Positions 51,751 to 60,485 of a DNA stretch of 64,000 nt are shown here, piece after piece. Source of the DNA: Haladaptatus halobius (GTDB lineage: Archaea; Halobacteriota; Halobacteria; Halobacteriales; Haladaptataceae). Position 1 is the stretch's first letter; the number at the start of each line of letters is the position of its first letter. The translations under genes were made by a program, and so were the position numbers. Location: positions 123,924-187,923 of the forward strand of contig NZ_CP085342.1 of the NCBI RefSeq assembly GCF_020618475.1, read 5' to 3'. The notes below the pieces were generated by a model. That model did not search any database and was not told where the DNA came from. It was given only the letters and a program-made list of their open reading frames with translations.

Positions 51751-52110
51751 TCAGACATCGTGGGTGGCGGCAACTGCGAGGATGGCTTCGAGGAGCGGCT
51801 CATCCTGATACTGCACGGTCTCGTCGTGCTGATCATACTCGATGACGCCAGCATCGGCGAGTTTCGGGACGTGCATGTGGACAAGCGCGGTTCGTGCGTG
51901 GTCGGGGTCAGGAACCGCCTCAACCTCCGCATGGACGTGCGTGGCAAGCTCGTCGACCGTGGCGACGTCCGTTTCCTGGTCGTTCAAGTACTGCAAAATG
52001 GTGCGTCGGTGAGTGTCAGCGAGTAGGTCGCAGGCGGTTTCGAGTGTGTGGGTTGGGTTCGATGTATGATCGGTGTTGAGTGGTGTCATCAGTAGCTCCG
52101 GTACTGTCAT
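51751..52110 (-). CDS. DUF7344 winged-helix protein
   Basis: 119-residue complete DUF7344 protein: ACDLLADTHRRTILQYLNDQ, TVDELATHVHAEV, then ARTALVHMHVPKLADAGVIEYDQHDETVQYQDEPLLEAIL. The H-M-H-V-P-K-L-x-D-x-G-V-I-x-Y-D motif is the recognition-helix/wing part. Start ATG 52110 (MTVPELLMTPL); ATG 52089 is also possible. It faces the HalOD1 gene tail to tail. Confidence 0.85.
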   Translation of the reverse strand: MTVPELLMTPLNTDHTSNPTHTLETACDLLADTHRRTILQYLNDQETDVATVDELATHVHAEVEAVPDPDHARTALVHMHVPKLADAGVIEYDQHDETVQYQDEPLLEAILAVAATHDV

Positions 52111-52817
52111 GGGATGAGAGGGTAGTGCCACCAGAGATCAGCCACTCCATTATCGCGTTGCCTCTCCGTGAAGGAGTTAATCCCGTGGTGAAGCGATGCT
52201 ATCCATCCCCACGAAATACGGTAACACAGTACATAGTGTTTTGTCCCGTCTTCACCGACACAATTTGGGTATTGACAGAAGATCCTCGCTGGGAGTTTTC
52301 TGGAAGGACATCGCACCGAGACAGAATCGACAGGTGAGCTGACGAAAGTTAGTTGTAGATTTTTCCAGCTTGAGGACAAACCCGTGTCGCGGAGCTAAAC
52401 AGGGCGTTGAGTTTATCGCCATCGACCAGCTTGAGCCCGAGATCGAGCGCGAGTAGTCCAGCCCAACAGTCGCACTGGCGTGTCTCTCTCCCAGCTACGG
52501 CACCCTTATCCGCGCTGAACTCCAACTTTAGGTACGGAGTTCACCAACACACAGTGCGTGCTCGTCCTCGATGATGAAGAGGACGATGAATGGCGAACGG
52601 TGTGTCACAGCGACATCGTTCATTCGCGTGGGTTGACACGCGGGGTGCTAGTACTCAGTGTACATGCGCTCTGCAACACGAGCCACCCACCAATGAAACA
52701 GCCACTCGTCATCCGATCCAGCACTCCCGTCGCCACGACCATATCGTCCAAAACAGTGACTGGCCTGCCTGGCCTCCCGGCCGTTCGTACACAGTATCAT
52801 GCTGAGGGGCCGTCACG
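52111..52817. other. 700-base region without a supported gene
   Basis: Open frames here (for example 52558-52821 plus) have no recognisable features and are interrupted relative to any known family. No repeat of the regulator clusters is present. The last 100 bases presumably hold the promoter of the HTH-10 gene at 52818. Confidence 0.4.
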
Positions 52818-53471
52818 ATGAGCATCGTCACGGCGGAATTTTCGGTTGCGAGCGATGCATTCGTCTTGGGACAGATTCTCCAGGACGGTGAAGACGTCCA
52901 GATCGATCTCACGCACTTCGTCCCGATCGAAACGGCGCTCGTGCCGTACTTCTGGGTCGAAACAAGCGATTTCGAGGGCTTCGAGACCACCGTGCGAGCT
53001 GACGAGCGCGTCGCCAGTCTCACGGCCCTTGATGGCGGCTCGAACAAGACTCTCTATCAGATCGAGTGGGCGACCGAAATAGATGGCCTGCTCGCTGCAC
53101 TTCAAGAACACGATCTCATCGTTGAGGAGGCGACGGGGACTGCCGAGTCTTGGCGCTTTCGCATTCGGGGTTCCGACCATGGAAATCTCTCGTCGTTTCA
53201 ACAGACGTGCCACGAACACGATGTCCCAATCGAAGTCCACCGCGTCTGGAACCCAAATGAGTCGGATCTCGACCGCTATGGATTGAGCGACAAGCAGCGC
53301 AAAGCCGTGGAGTTAGCATTTACGGACGGCTACTTCGCCGTGCCGCGTGAGACGACGCTGGGCGAGCTCGGGCAAACGGTAGGGATCACCGGCCAATCGT
53401 TTGCCCGCCGACTCGCACGCGGCTTACAGAGCCTCATTGCCGAGACGCTACTGTCGAATTCCCCTCGGTAA
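52818..53471 (+). CDS. HTH-10 (bacterio-opsin activator-like) regulator
   Basis: 217-residue HTH-10 regulator, more divergent than the 16.1/49.3-kb pair. The N-terminus MSIVTAEFSVASDAFVLGQI matches the family start. The C-terminal HTH-10 is LSDKQRKAVELAFTDGYFAVPRETTLGELGQTVGITGQSFARRLARGLQSL (in parts), with the recognition helix in GQSFARRLARG. Overall acidic. Presumed DNA-binding regulator; the targets are unknown. Confidence 0.9.
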   Translation: MSIVTAEFSVASDAFVLGQILQDGEDVQIDLTHFVPIETALVPYFWVETSDFEGFETTVRADERVASLTALDGGSNKTLYQIEWATEIDGLLAALQEHDLIVEEATGTAESWRFRIRGSDHGNLSSFQQTCHEHDVPIEVHRVWNPNESDLDRYGLSDKQRKAVELAFTDGYFAVPRETTLGELGQTVGITGQSFARRLARGLQSLIAETLLSNSPR

Positions 53472-53669
53472 CGATGACACTGTCAAAGATCCCGGGTTCG
53501 GCGTGCCGTCACGCGGTGTGTGAGGACACGCCGCGACTGAAGAGCGCAGTTGCGCTACGAATGAAGGTCGGTGGGGCGAAACCCGAGAACGGCTGCACCA
53601 CTCGTTCGACTCTTCGCGATCACCGTTCGTTTATAAACCGATCGTTATAGCCGTCAACATTTTACTACT

Positions 53670-54299
53670 ATGCCTTGCGATCCCACGTCTCTGAACACTG
53701 CCGGTACCGACGGGAGCCATGCTTATTTGAATAGAGTTCATATGAACTCCCCGCATTTTCGTCTGTCCAGGGCAATGTTGCAAGTAGCTATGCAGGGTGA
53801 CCCACCCCCGCTGAGTAATCAGTCGGACGGTGCTAAGGCCAGGATAGCGGCTGCGGCGGACATCCGAGACCTACCGATTGATGACGTTCTATCCCTGATG
53901 AGTCCACAACTAGGTGGTAGGGTACCCGATCAGACTGGCTCTGAGCCTCGGACGGACACAGATCACGCGCACCCCGAGTGGGCAGATTTCCAGTCACTAA
54001 GTACCACGATTATCGAGCCCGATGCGTCGGCCGCAGACATGGATCCCAACCGGATGGAACCGCTGGATGAGCGTTGTGATCCGGATACCCAGGACGCGCT
54101 ATTCAGCCCGCTCTCCGACGACGTTCCGCACACGAACGGCCAGGCGTTGTCCGCCTTCGCCAGTCAAGGTGTCGCTGATCAGAGCTCTGGGAATACTATC
54201 GTCACTGTGTCTGGGTTCGAAAGAAAGGGGGAGCGATTCAGAATCGGGTTCTATCGAGAAGGGGCTCTGACTCAGAATGAAATACTGTGTAGTCTGTAA
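53670..54299 (+). CDS. Degenerate HalOD1-like protein
   Basis: 209-residue protein. Residues 110-165 preserve a worn HalOD1 pattern (SLSTTIIEPDASAADMDPNR, then MEPLDERCDPDTQDALF), compared with the canonical SLxxxIVEAVAxxx...L-x-P-L-x-x-x-(V/I)-D-P-(D/E)-A-L-x-x-L-F. A second, fainter version may lie at 62-98 (ARIAAAADIRDLPIDDVLSLMSPQ). The C-terminus overlaps the start of the next gene by 23 bases in another frame. It looks like a decaying tandem HalOD1 protein. Confidence 0.6.
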   Translation: MPCDPTSLNTAGTDGSHAYLNRVHMNSPHFRLSRAMLQVAMQGDPPPLSNQSDGAKARIAAAADIRDLPIDDVLSLMSPQLGGRVPDQTGSEPRTDTDHAHPEWADFQSLSTTIIEPDASAADMDPNRMEPLDERCDPDTQDALFSPLSDDVPHTNGQALSAFASQGVADQSSGNTIVTVSGFERKGERFRIGFYREGALTQNEILCSL

Positions 54300-55107
54300 C
54301 TGGTCGATAAGTACCGATGAGGGATATTCCAAGACCGAGTGTACCGATCGTGCCATCGATCATTATCTCACCACTGGACACGAGATCGATTCAGATAGTC
54401 GCTCTCTGCTGACACAGCACGCGACTCCCTCCCGGACTGCCTCACCACAATCGACAATCGATGTCTGCGATGGGTTGCAAGATCGAACTGGCTATGACCC
54501 CATGACGGAGACATATCACACCCAACACGACTGGACGGGTACTGACTCACTCGATGTCACCATCCGCAAAGCCGTTGCGGCACTCACTGGCAAGGAGCCC
54601 TGTAACAGGAGCGCCTTGTCCGATACGCTTGACCCGAACGCACTCAACGCACTATTTCACCCCACCAGAACTAGCATGTCCCGGTCTGCTGGACGCGTCT
54701 CATTCACTCTCGATACCCACGAGGTGACCGTTCACCTTGACGGAGATATTGTCATTTCTCCACCCGAAAACCGCGCCACGGACACGAGAGATATTCCTGC
54801 AACCGACACGCATCAGGCACAATACGACTGGGCTACGTCGGACTCACTCAGCACCACCGTCGTCTCGACGATTGCAACGGTCGCTGGCAAGGAACCAACG
54901 GAACTCAAACCACTCTTTGACCAGCTTGACCCGGATGCCCTCGATGCGTTGTTCCAACCAACGGATGACGCGCTTCGAGTCGGCGGGCAGGTCGCATTCA
55001 TCCTCGATGACTATCAGGTGATTGTTCACGCAAACGGCAAAATCGTCAGTCAGGACGCGAACGAGACATCCTCCCTCCTTACAATAGAGGACTCAAATGG
55101 AGAGTGA
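54277..55107 (+). CDS. Zinc-finger protein with two HalOD1 domains
   Basis: 276-residue protein. The N-terminus (1-40) is a C2H2-type zinc finger: Cys4-x2-Cys7 in YCVVCNW and His29/His35 in RAIDHYLTTGH. Two HalOD1 domains follow: residues about 90-165 (SLDVTIRKAVAALTGKEP, LDPNALNALF, GRVSFTLDTHEVTVHLDGDIVIS) and about 188-262 (SLSTTVVSTIATVAGKEP, LKPLFDQLDPDALDALF, GGQVAFILDDYQVIVHANGKIVS). Finger plus tandem HalOD1 is an unusual architecture. It may be the functional successor of the overlapping upstream gene. ATG 54277 is set by the zinc finger. Confidence 0.82.
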   Translation: MKYCVVCNWSISTDEGYSKTECTDRAIDHYLTTGHEIDSDSRSLLTQHATPSRTASPQSTIDVCDGLQDRTGYDPMTETYHTQHDWTGTDSLDVTIRKAVAALTGKEPCNRSALSDTLDPNALNALFHPTRTSMSRSAGRVSFTLDTHEVTVHLDGDIVISPPENRATDTRDIPATDTHQAQYDWATSDSLSTTVVSTIATVAGKEPTELKPLFDQLDPDALDALFQPTDDALRVGGQVAFILDDYQVIVHANGKIVSQDANETSSLLTIEDSNGE

Positions 55108-55535
55108 CTGTCAATTACGGTAGGTGCTCGACTCCGACCCAGTCACGCCACTTCGCTCCCGCAGCACTTTGTCTCTTGCACTGAAGAGAGTGACCGAGTG
55201 GTAGCTGGGTCACGTTCACGCATGTTAGATATCACATGACGATCACCAGTAATCGCATGAGCAACATTAATCCGCTCGACGAACAGGGAGAGTAGCTCCG
55301 TCAATCTTTGAGGCGCTGGTGGTGGCTACCCGGTCAGTGTGGATTCTTGTGGAGGAAAGAAAGGAGGAACTGTCCGGACGGGCGGTACGCTCTCGGTTTC
55401 GACTTCTGACGTTCGACGATCCGCACAGAGATCACGTTAGGGGCACCGGGGATTTCCACTTCCGCATATGGAAGGAGCAGCTGTTGAACCTGCGCTACCC
55501 ATAGAGCGTGGATTGAGCAACTGGTTGGCGTCGTG
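55108..55535. other. Intergenic, partly repeat-derived
   Basis: No gene is supported. The right end (about 55445-55535) continues the homology of the half-DUF7344 repeat and includes GGGGATTTCCACTTCCGC at 55448-55465, also seen in variant form at 49032 and 59102. Confidence 0.45.
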
Positions 55536-55751
55536 CTACAGGTACTCGTCGGGGAGTTCACCACCATGGTCATCCGAGCGATCAAACAATGGGGTGACGG
55601 CGTCGAATCGGGAGCCCTTCTTCACGATATTTTCGTCGTGATCCCAGATGAGAAAGCCGTGTTCCACTAGTGTGGAGAGGTTGGTATGGCGGAGTGTAAG
55701 ACGGAGTCGTGCCACATCTTCGTCAACAAAGGTTGGGTCATCCTCAAGCAT
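55536..55751 (-). CDS. Half-DUF7344 protein (C-terminal wing only)
   Basis: 71-residue paralog of the 15708 protein, with the same length, start and tail: ARLRLTLRHTNLSTLVEHGFLIWDHDENIVKKGSRFDAVTPL and GGELPDEYL. Promoter sequences upstream are also conserved between the copies. Two intact copies of a half-domain suggest a selected short form, possibly a partner or antagonist of full DUF7344 proteins such as the neighbour at 55920. Confidence 0.72.
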   Translation of the reverse strand: MLEDDPTFVDEDVARLRLTLRHTNLSTLVEHGFLIWDHDENIVKKGSRFDAVTPLFDRSDDHGGELPDEYL

Positions 55752-55850
55752 AGAGAACCACTAGTCACCTAACCCTATAAATCAGTGACAATTTTACGGA
55801 GGTGTAACGTGTGAGGAACCGGGTAAAAGAGAGGCGAAAAGAGGAGACTC
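55536..55850. repeat. Inverted duplicate of 15609-15923
   Basis: Covers the half-DUF7344 gene and about 100 bases upstream. Orientation is opposite to the 15.6-kb copy, like the 49-50 kb block. Confidence 0.85.
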
Positions 55851-55919
55851 CTGAATATTTCTCTCCGTTGGTTTCGGCTTGTAGCAACAGGTTCAGTTTG
55901 TGTACCAATACGAGGTACT

Positions 55920-56249
55920 TTACTCCTCTTGAAGGGCGTAGTCGGGAGGGTCTTCAAGATGAGTAGTGAGTTGGCCGGCATTGCGCCACCACCGAACCAT
56001 TCCGCTTTGGCGATCGTACCTGACGATGTCGTGTTCTGCAAGTGCTGGCAGATGAATTGTCCATACCGCAATTGTGACTTGCTCAGCGCGTTCAGCCGCC
56101 GTATCACTTGGATAGACATCACTCTCTTGGAGCGTTAGTTGTTCAATCATTGCCTCAATGGTGACCGGTTTGTTATGGGTCTTCAGATAGTGTAGAATTG
56201 TACGGCACCGATGGTCTTCGAGGAGCTCCTTGATCGTCACTTCAGACAA
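55920..56249 (-). CDS. DUF7344 winged-helix protein
   Basis: 109-residue DUF7344 protein: VTIKELLEDHRCRTILHYLKTHNKPVTIEAMIEQL (in parts), then AVWTIHLPALAEHDIVRYDRQSGMVRWW. The frame has no ATG at the expected position. TTG 56249 or GTG 56240 must serve, or the true start is lost, because the frame stays open for a further 20 codons upstream without an ATG. It may therefore be weakly expressed or recently damaged at its 5' end. Confidence 0.72.
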   Translation of the reverse strand: MSEVTIKELLEDHRCRTILHYLKTHNKPVTIEAMIEQLTLQESDVYPSDTAAERAEQVTIAVWTIHLPALAEHDIVRYDRQSGMVRWWRNAGQLTTHLEDPPDYALQEE

Positions 56250-56398
56250 TCCCGTTGAGATATTCTCGTTCAGTGCGTTGAAGAGATACGCATCACTTAG
56301 TGTGGAGCTAGCTCAAAAACGGTGGGAGAGATGATAAAACTCCTTGTCACTCATATTGTCTCATTGTGTGAGGGAAATAGTGAGTTTGTGTCGGAGAG

Positions 56399-56779
56399 TC
56401 ATTTGTATTGGTGAAGAGGACATTCGTCTCTGATTCGTTCGCGGAAGAGAGTAATCCGACGGCGGTGGCTGGTTGGTACTGTGCCTTCGTAGTTGTTAAC
56501 AGCCTTCATGGCGGTGAGCAGCACTTCGACTGCGTGGCGTTTCGTAGGGACTATCCCGAGCAGATAACATGTAGTAAATTTATTCGCTACCGTATCGATG
56601 AGTTTGAACTCCCATTGATCGTTGTTCTTTTTGGATGAATCACGTTGATTTGACGAGCGTATTTGCTCTGCTTGCAGTATCAATTGATGAGTATCATTTC
56701 GGACTCCCATTTCACCCCCTCGTACCGAAGTTTGTGTCCAGCCGGCCGGGAGTTGTTGCTGTTCCAAAAGCGGTAGCAT
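56399..56779 (-). CDS. Hypothetical protein
   Basis: 126-residue protein. LPAGWTQTSVRGGEMGVRND, WEFKLIDTVANKFTTCYLLGIVPTKRHAVEVLLTAMKAVNNYEG (in parts) and a basic C-terminus. The middle resembles an alpha/beta domain of a haloarchaeal DUF family that I cannot name with certainty. It is less acidic than typical neighbours. Probably real, because the long conserved-looking middle segment lacks the compositional bias of shadow frames. Confidence 0.5.
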   Translation of the reverse strand: MLPLLEQQQLPAGWTQTSVRGGEMGVRNDTHQLILQAEQIRSSNQRDSSKKNNDQWEFKLIDTVANKFTTCYLLGIVPTKRHAVEVLLTAMKAVNNYEGTVPTSHRRRITLFRERIRDECPLHQYK

Positions 56780-56942
56780 AAATGTCTATTCGCTCGCTAG
56801 TCTAATCCCTCTTCTGGAAGCAGGTACTCTTAAACAGCCTCTTCGAGGTACATCAGCTCGTTTATCTATCCACTGGGAATCTTACCGGTCAAAAATATTA
56901 ATCATGAGTCACATGAAAGCGTAGAACGGCAATTATCGTCTA

Positions 56943-57134
56943 CTAACGTTGTGGGTAGCTGGCCATGCCAGCTTTGACATCAGTTGCGCTCATACAATTT
57001 AAGCAGCCTTGAACAGTGTTTTGATTATCGCCGAAGACGCGTGCGAAATCTCGAGTAATGAAGCTCCCGCAGTTCTGACACCGGTTATCAACAATTCGTG
57101 ACTCCATCCCTCTTTGTGAAGTGGTCTTTGCCAT
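56943..57134 (-). CDS. DUF7563-type small zinc-ribbon protein
   Basis: 63-residue protein with two Cys pairs, CQNCGS (Cys19, Cys22) and CLNCMS, around the segment FITRDFARVFGDNQNTVQG. The pattern CxxCGSFVTxxFARVFGDN...GCxxC is the haloarchaeal DUF7563 signature. It probably binds one zinc. Followed upstream (57150) by another small zinc protein on the same strand, 15 bases away, so the two are likely co-transcribed. Confidence 0.85.
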   Translation of the reverse strand: MAKTTSQRGMESRIVDNRCQNCGSFITRDFARVFGDNQNTVQGCLNCMSATDVKAGMASYPQR

Positions 57135-57149
57135 GGGTCAACACCTATG

Positions 57150-57350
57150 TTACATATCATTCATCCGCTGTTTACGTGTGGCCGCACACTGCTGGCACTC
57201 TGTTATCCGATACGGTTCGCGTGAAAAGGCGGCATTTTGGGTCTCCTCGTTCTCAGTGATAATCTTGATTATTACGTGGTGTGGCGTCATCGCAGCACAG
57301 TTATCACATCGTTCTACGAGCTGACTGTCAGCGGATCTCTTTGCTCCCAT
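57150..57350 (-). CDS. DUF7835-type small zinc beta-ribbon protein
   Basis: 66-residue protein. ERCDNCAAMTPHHVIIKIITEN, then AAFSREPYRITECQQCAATRKQRMND. Two CxxC pairs around a beta-ribbon and the F-S-R-E-P-Y-R-(V/I)-T-E-C motif identify the haloarchaeal DUF7835 family. First gene of a pair with the DUF7563 protein. Function unknown; zinc structural proteins of this size often act as adaptors. Confidence 0.87.
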   Translation of the reverse strand: MGAKRSADSQLVERCDNCAAMTPHHVIIKIITENEETQNAAFSREPYRITECQQCAATRKQRMNDM

Positions 57351-57601
57351 AGGTTTGTGGTTTTTCCGTCTGGCTGGTTTCAGCGCAGCACTGGCATCAG
57401 GTGGTTGTCTCTGTCTTGTTCACTCTAGACACATGTTAACATACGATTAAGGTACCTCTCTACCTATGGGTTGAGTATGCAAGCTCATTAACCACCGATA
57501 AATAATTATATTTATGTGCGGATCAGAGAGTGTAGATTGAGAAACCGTTGGCAATACGTCTCAAGTGGTGGATATTCGGCAAAGAGGCGGAGTGACGCCG
57601 C

Positions 57602-57886
57602 CTACCCATCTATAGTTTGAGAGACAACTTTGATTTTCACGATTCCATCGCCCCAGAGTGTGACTATCACGTCATCAGTATCAAACACGACAGTCGTGTT
57701 GGCAGTGGCGTCTTTCCGAAAGAGATTATTGAGCGCATCTGGGTTAATATCATCATAGAGCTGGAACTCTGTCTCAGTTACCTCCGTGTCTTTCAAATCG
57801 GCGACTGTCTCGACAATCGCGGTACTCAACTCTCGGTCGTCGTCTGGATGATACAGCTCGCTCTCTTGGTGACTGTTTGTGTCCAT
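57602..57886 (-). CDS. HalOD1 output-domain protein
   Basis: 94-residue HalOD1 protein: ELSTAIVETVADLKDTEVTET, QLYDDINPDALNNLF (residues about 42-56), then TTVVFDTDDVIVTLWGDGIVKIKVV. It is a standard domain with a slightly altered hairpin (no Tyr before the strand). Sixth HalOD1 locus of the window and the last gene of the second regulator cluster before the HTH-10 gene at 58278. Confidence 0.85.
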   Translation of the reverse strand: MDTNSHQESELYHPDDDRELSTAIVETVADLKDTEVTETEFQLYDDINPDALNNLFRKDATANTTVVFDTDDVIVTLWGDGIVKIKVVSQTIDG

Positions 57887-58277
57887 ACGCTACCAGCACA
57901 CACGGCATCTGATTAACCGTTCTGGGCGTTACCCCAGACCGCTATTCAACTAACGCATGACGCACACTACTCGTTCATCTCCTTCTCAATGACATTGCTT
58001 AATGAATACTCAGAGGAACAGAGTTTTCTACTCTATCTCATTTCGTCCCTCACTGGGACGCCCTTGTTCGATGATATTGTGCTATTCCTTCGTTTGATGG
58101 TCGCTCATGAAGAGAAGTTGCCAGACGACTGGCCATAGCAACCCACGAGATTCTCGTGGGTGAGTTTGACATGATCTCGACGGAGCACAGAGATCGAAAG
58201 AGCGACCCGAGCCACGTCCCCCGAATGCCTGCATTGTCCCCGATAACCCTTTCTAATGCAAGTGCCATGACTCATCT
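57887..58277. other. Intergenic with a palindrome
   Basis: No gene is supported in 390 bases. A perfect 21-base palindrome lies at 58141-58161. Promoter sequence for the HTH-10 gene at 58278 is presumably in the last 60 bases. Confidence 0.5.
58141..58161. repeat. Perfect palindrome ACCCACGAGA/TCTCGTGGGT
   Basis: 10-bp arms separated by a single T. Similar hairpins occur, as I recall, at the ends of haloarchaeal IS200/IS605-type elements, but no tnpA or tnpB is present. It may be a terminal scrap of such an element or simply a protein-binding site. Confidence 0.5.
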
Positions 58278-58937
58278 ATGACAACGATTGCGGAGTTCTC
58301 CATCCCAGCCGAGCAGTTCGCACTTCGAGAAACGCTCAGCCGACGCCCGCACCTCAAATTCGAGGTCGACCGCGTCGTCGCCCACGACACGGCGTGCGTC
58401 ATGCCGTTTGTTTGGGTATCGGGTGAAGGACTGGAAGATCTCACCGCACTACTTGACGCCGACCCGAGTGTCAAGCAGATCGAGTTGCTCACTAAGACCG
58501 ACGAGGAACGGTTTTATCGGCTCGAGTGGGCCGATGAAGCGCGAATTATCGGGCGCATGGTCATCGAGTGCGGTGCCACTGTCCAGCGGGCGATCGCCGC
58601 CACCGACGAGTGGACACTGCGCGTGCTATTTCCCGAGCGCAGCGGCGTCTCGGCAATCCATGACTTTGCTAGGAAGCATGGACTCGATCTCGACGTCGAC
58701 CGGCTGTACAACGTCGATACCACCCGGCGTGTCCGATTTGGACTGACTGAAAGCCAGCACGATACGCTCGTCGAAGCCTACGAACGTGGGTATTACACCA
58801 TTCCACGCGAGACCGATGCGAGCGAACTTGCTGCCGAGCTCGACATCTCCCATCAAGCGGTCGGTGAGCGCCTCCGCCGCGCGACAGGGAACATTATCGA
58901 AAACACACTGCTGGTCAACAAAGACGAAGTACAGTAG
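58278..58937 (+). CDS. HTH-10 (bacterio-opsin activator-like) regulator
   Basis: 219-residue HTH-10 regulator: MTTIAEFSIPAEQFALRETL at the start, an N-terminal domain clearly homologous to the 16.1-kb protein (RFYRLEWADEARIIGRMVIECGATVQRAIAATDEWTLRVLFPER, in parts), and the C-terminal LTESQHDTLVEAYERGYYTIPRETD, then ELAAELDISHQAVGERLRRATG. It is the fourth intact member in this window. Probable DNA-binding regulator. Confidence 0.9.
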   Translation: MTTIAEFSIPAEQFALRETLSRRPHLKFEVDRVVAHDTACVMPFVWVSGEGLEDLTALLDADPSVKQIELLTKTDEERFYRLEWADEARIIGRMVIECGATVQRAIAATDEWTLRVLFPERSGVSAIHDFARKHGLDLDVDRLYNVDTTRRVRFGLTESQHDTLVEAYERGYYTIPRETDASELAAELDISHQAVGERLRRATGNIIENTLLVNKDEVQ

Positions 58938-59421
58938 CCACTGCCCTGCTTTTTCCTACCCGCAACGATAGTAACCAATACTAGTGGGGTACCTACCGTG
59001 TTCTATTGGTTACGACTTCGACCGCGCGATCACGACCGCGCTGCCGCCAGCCGCGCCGGCCGGCGTAGGAACTGACACGCATAGAGTGAGTTGGAACCCC
59101 CGGGGTGAGCCCACTTCCGCTTATACTCTCAACCGGCAGTCAATCGCCTCAAATCAGGCAAATTCGAGAAATCGATCTCGCTGCCGTCGCACGTTCTACT
59201 TCGGTTATAGAACCGATCAAGCATCTTGAAATGGGCTGAAGTCACAGAAGCCAGACTGCTTATCACCCATTGTTCGCTAGAGGCGAACCAAAAGGCAGTT
59301 CAACCGATGTTTCATGCCCCTATTTGACGCGATACTCAGATATTGCGTAGATATCTTGATGGCGGAGTAACTAATTAAAAGATATAAAATTTCAAGAGCG
59401 GTACAAAGGTAACCTCTAGTA
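58938..59421. other. Intergenic, no supported gene
   Basis: About 480 bases. GC-rich at 59020-59070, AT-rich after 59340 where the promoter of the small membrane-protein gene must lie. It contains GGGGTGAGCCCACTTCCGC at 59102-59120, a relative of the motif at 49032 and 55448. Confidence 0.45.
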
Positions 59422-59637
59422 ATGGAATTCATTGTTATCGTAACACGATGGAGTGGAACAATATCTCTTTTCTTACTCTGTATCGTCTGGGCTTCTCTTC
59501 AGTGGGATACTCTTCGTGCGATTATCACCGAAGGACCGTTTGTCATCGATACGCTTGACGAAGCCGCACTCATCTTGATGTTATTTATCACGTTTGGAGC
59601 AATGATCTACGCAATACGGCAGACGGCAACAGAGTGA
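59422..59637 (+). CDS. Small two-TM membrane protein
   Basis: 71-residue protein with hydrophobic helices at about 10-28 (TISLFLLCIVWASLQW) and 46-64 (AALILMLFITFGAMIYAI). Acidic loop between them (EGPFVIDTLDEA). No family is recognised. The gene is preceded by an AT-rich stretch (AAAAGATATAAAATTTC), a good archaeal TATA region. Confidence 0.65.
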   Translation: MEFIVIVTRWSGTISLFLLCIVWASLQWDTLRAIITEGPFVIDTLDEAALILMLFITFGAMIYAIRQTATE

Positions 59638-59726
59638 CTTGTACACGCAAAGAAAGCAACCGTAGCAATCCGTTGCCGCTAAATGACAATTAATTAATCA
59701 ATCAGCGGTGTCGTGAGACGACGAAA

Positions 59727-60099
59727 TTAATCAGTCAAATACTCAGCATCGAATACCCACCGATAGCGCGGATGAACCCAGTCAAAATACTCCTGCCCGA
59801 GCTGTTGTGCTGATTCGAGCACCTGCCCTTCGGTTCGCCGACGGTCGATCTGCCGACGTCCATTCCCATCTGGACTATCACGCTCGATCGGTGTTCGGAT
59901 GATCGAATTCATCAGCCGATTGTAGGTGAGAACCGCTGTTGCACCCTCAGTCAGGCCGATCAGCAGCCATGTATCCCCGTCATTATCGAGTATTCGCGTG
60001 GCAAGCCGCTCAGCGTCGATCTCCTCGTCCCGCGTCTCCTCCAAGACGATTGTAAGCTCATTGTGGAGCGTATCGAACAGGGGGCGTCTCCTTCAGCAT
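59727..60099 (-). pseudogene. Unknown-family gene with a C-run frameshift
   Basis: The main frame (60044-59727) encodes 105 residues ending FDWVHPRYRWVFDAEYLTD. Upstream, ATG 60099 opens MLKET and, with one C fewer in the run at about 60079-60083, continues PLFDTLHNELTIVLEETRDEEIDAE into the main frame. The fragment at 62.0 kb shows the unshifted order (LRETALFDALHGELAIVLGETRDDEIDA). The family also includes the gene at 29231-29605. A single-base insertion in a five-C run therefore interrupts the gene near its start. Confidence 0.7.
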
Positions 60100-60485
60100 A
60101 CCAGACGCTTCGCTAGAACGAACCGTAAACAGTCGCCAGCCAGACCGGAAGTGAATGCGCCAAGGTTAGTATGATCTACTAATCAGTGTCAGCACCCATT
60201 CCGCTCGGAAACGAACGAATGAGAGACTGGGGGCTGAAACGTCAGAGGGTGGTAGTCGGCAGAGTCGGCAAGGAATTGCGTGAGCGGACGGGTTATGCTT
60301 TAAACCTGCGCAGAGGCGACGGTGATAACTCAAACAGCAACGGCAGTCCACGAGAATCTATCCCTTGTCGCGAGAACTACTTAAATGAAATTTGGGCGGT
60401 GACCGGTCTCTCCTCGAGACGTAGGTAAGAACACACCCTCGACGAAAACTGATTACTGTAGCTCTCAAAACACACAGTATCCGCC
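60100..60485. other. Intergenic upstream of UspA gene
   Basis: No gene is supported. It holds the upstream region of the 59.7-kb gene, a dyad at 60166-60182 and a block repeated at 63007-63095. Confidence 0.45.
60166..60250. repeat. Dyad plus block repeated at 63007-63095
   Basis: TTAGTA-N5-TACTAA (60166-60182) followed by a block with GAAACGAACGAATGA and GTCAG in the same spacing as 63007-63095. Left of the dyad, the sequence matches the region ending at 62175 instead. The site looks like the uninterrupted version of a locus that is split by about 0.85 kb at 62.16-63.02 kb. Confidence 0.65.

Noticed and set aside
52558..52821. 87-codon plus-strand frame before the 52.8-kb HTH-10 gene
   Set aside because: No recognisable domain; overlaps the regulator start; composition intermediate.
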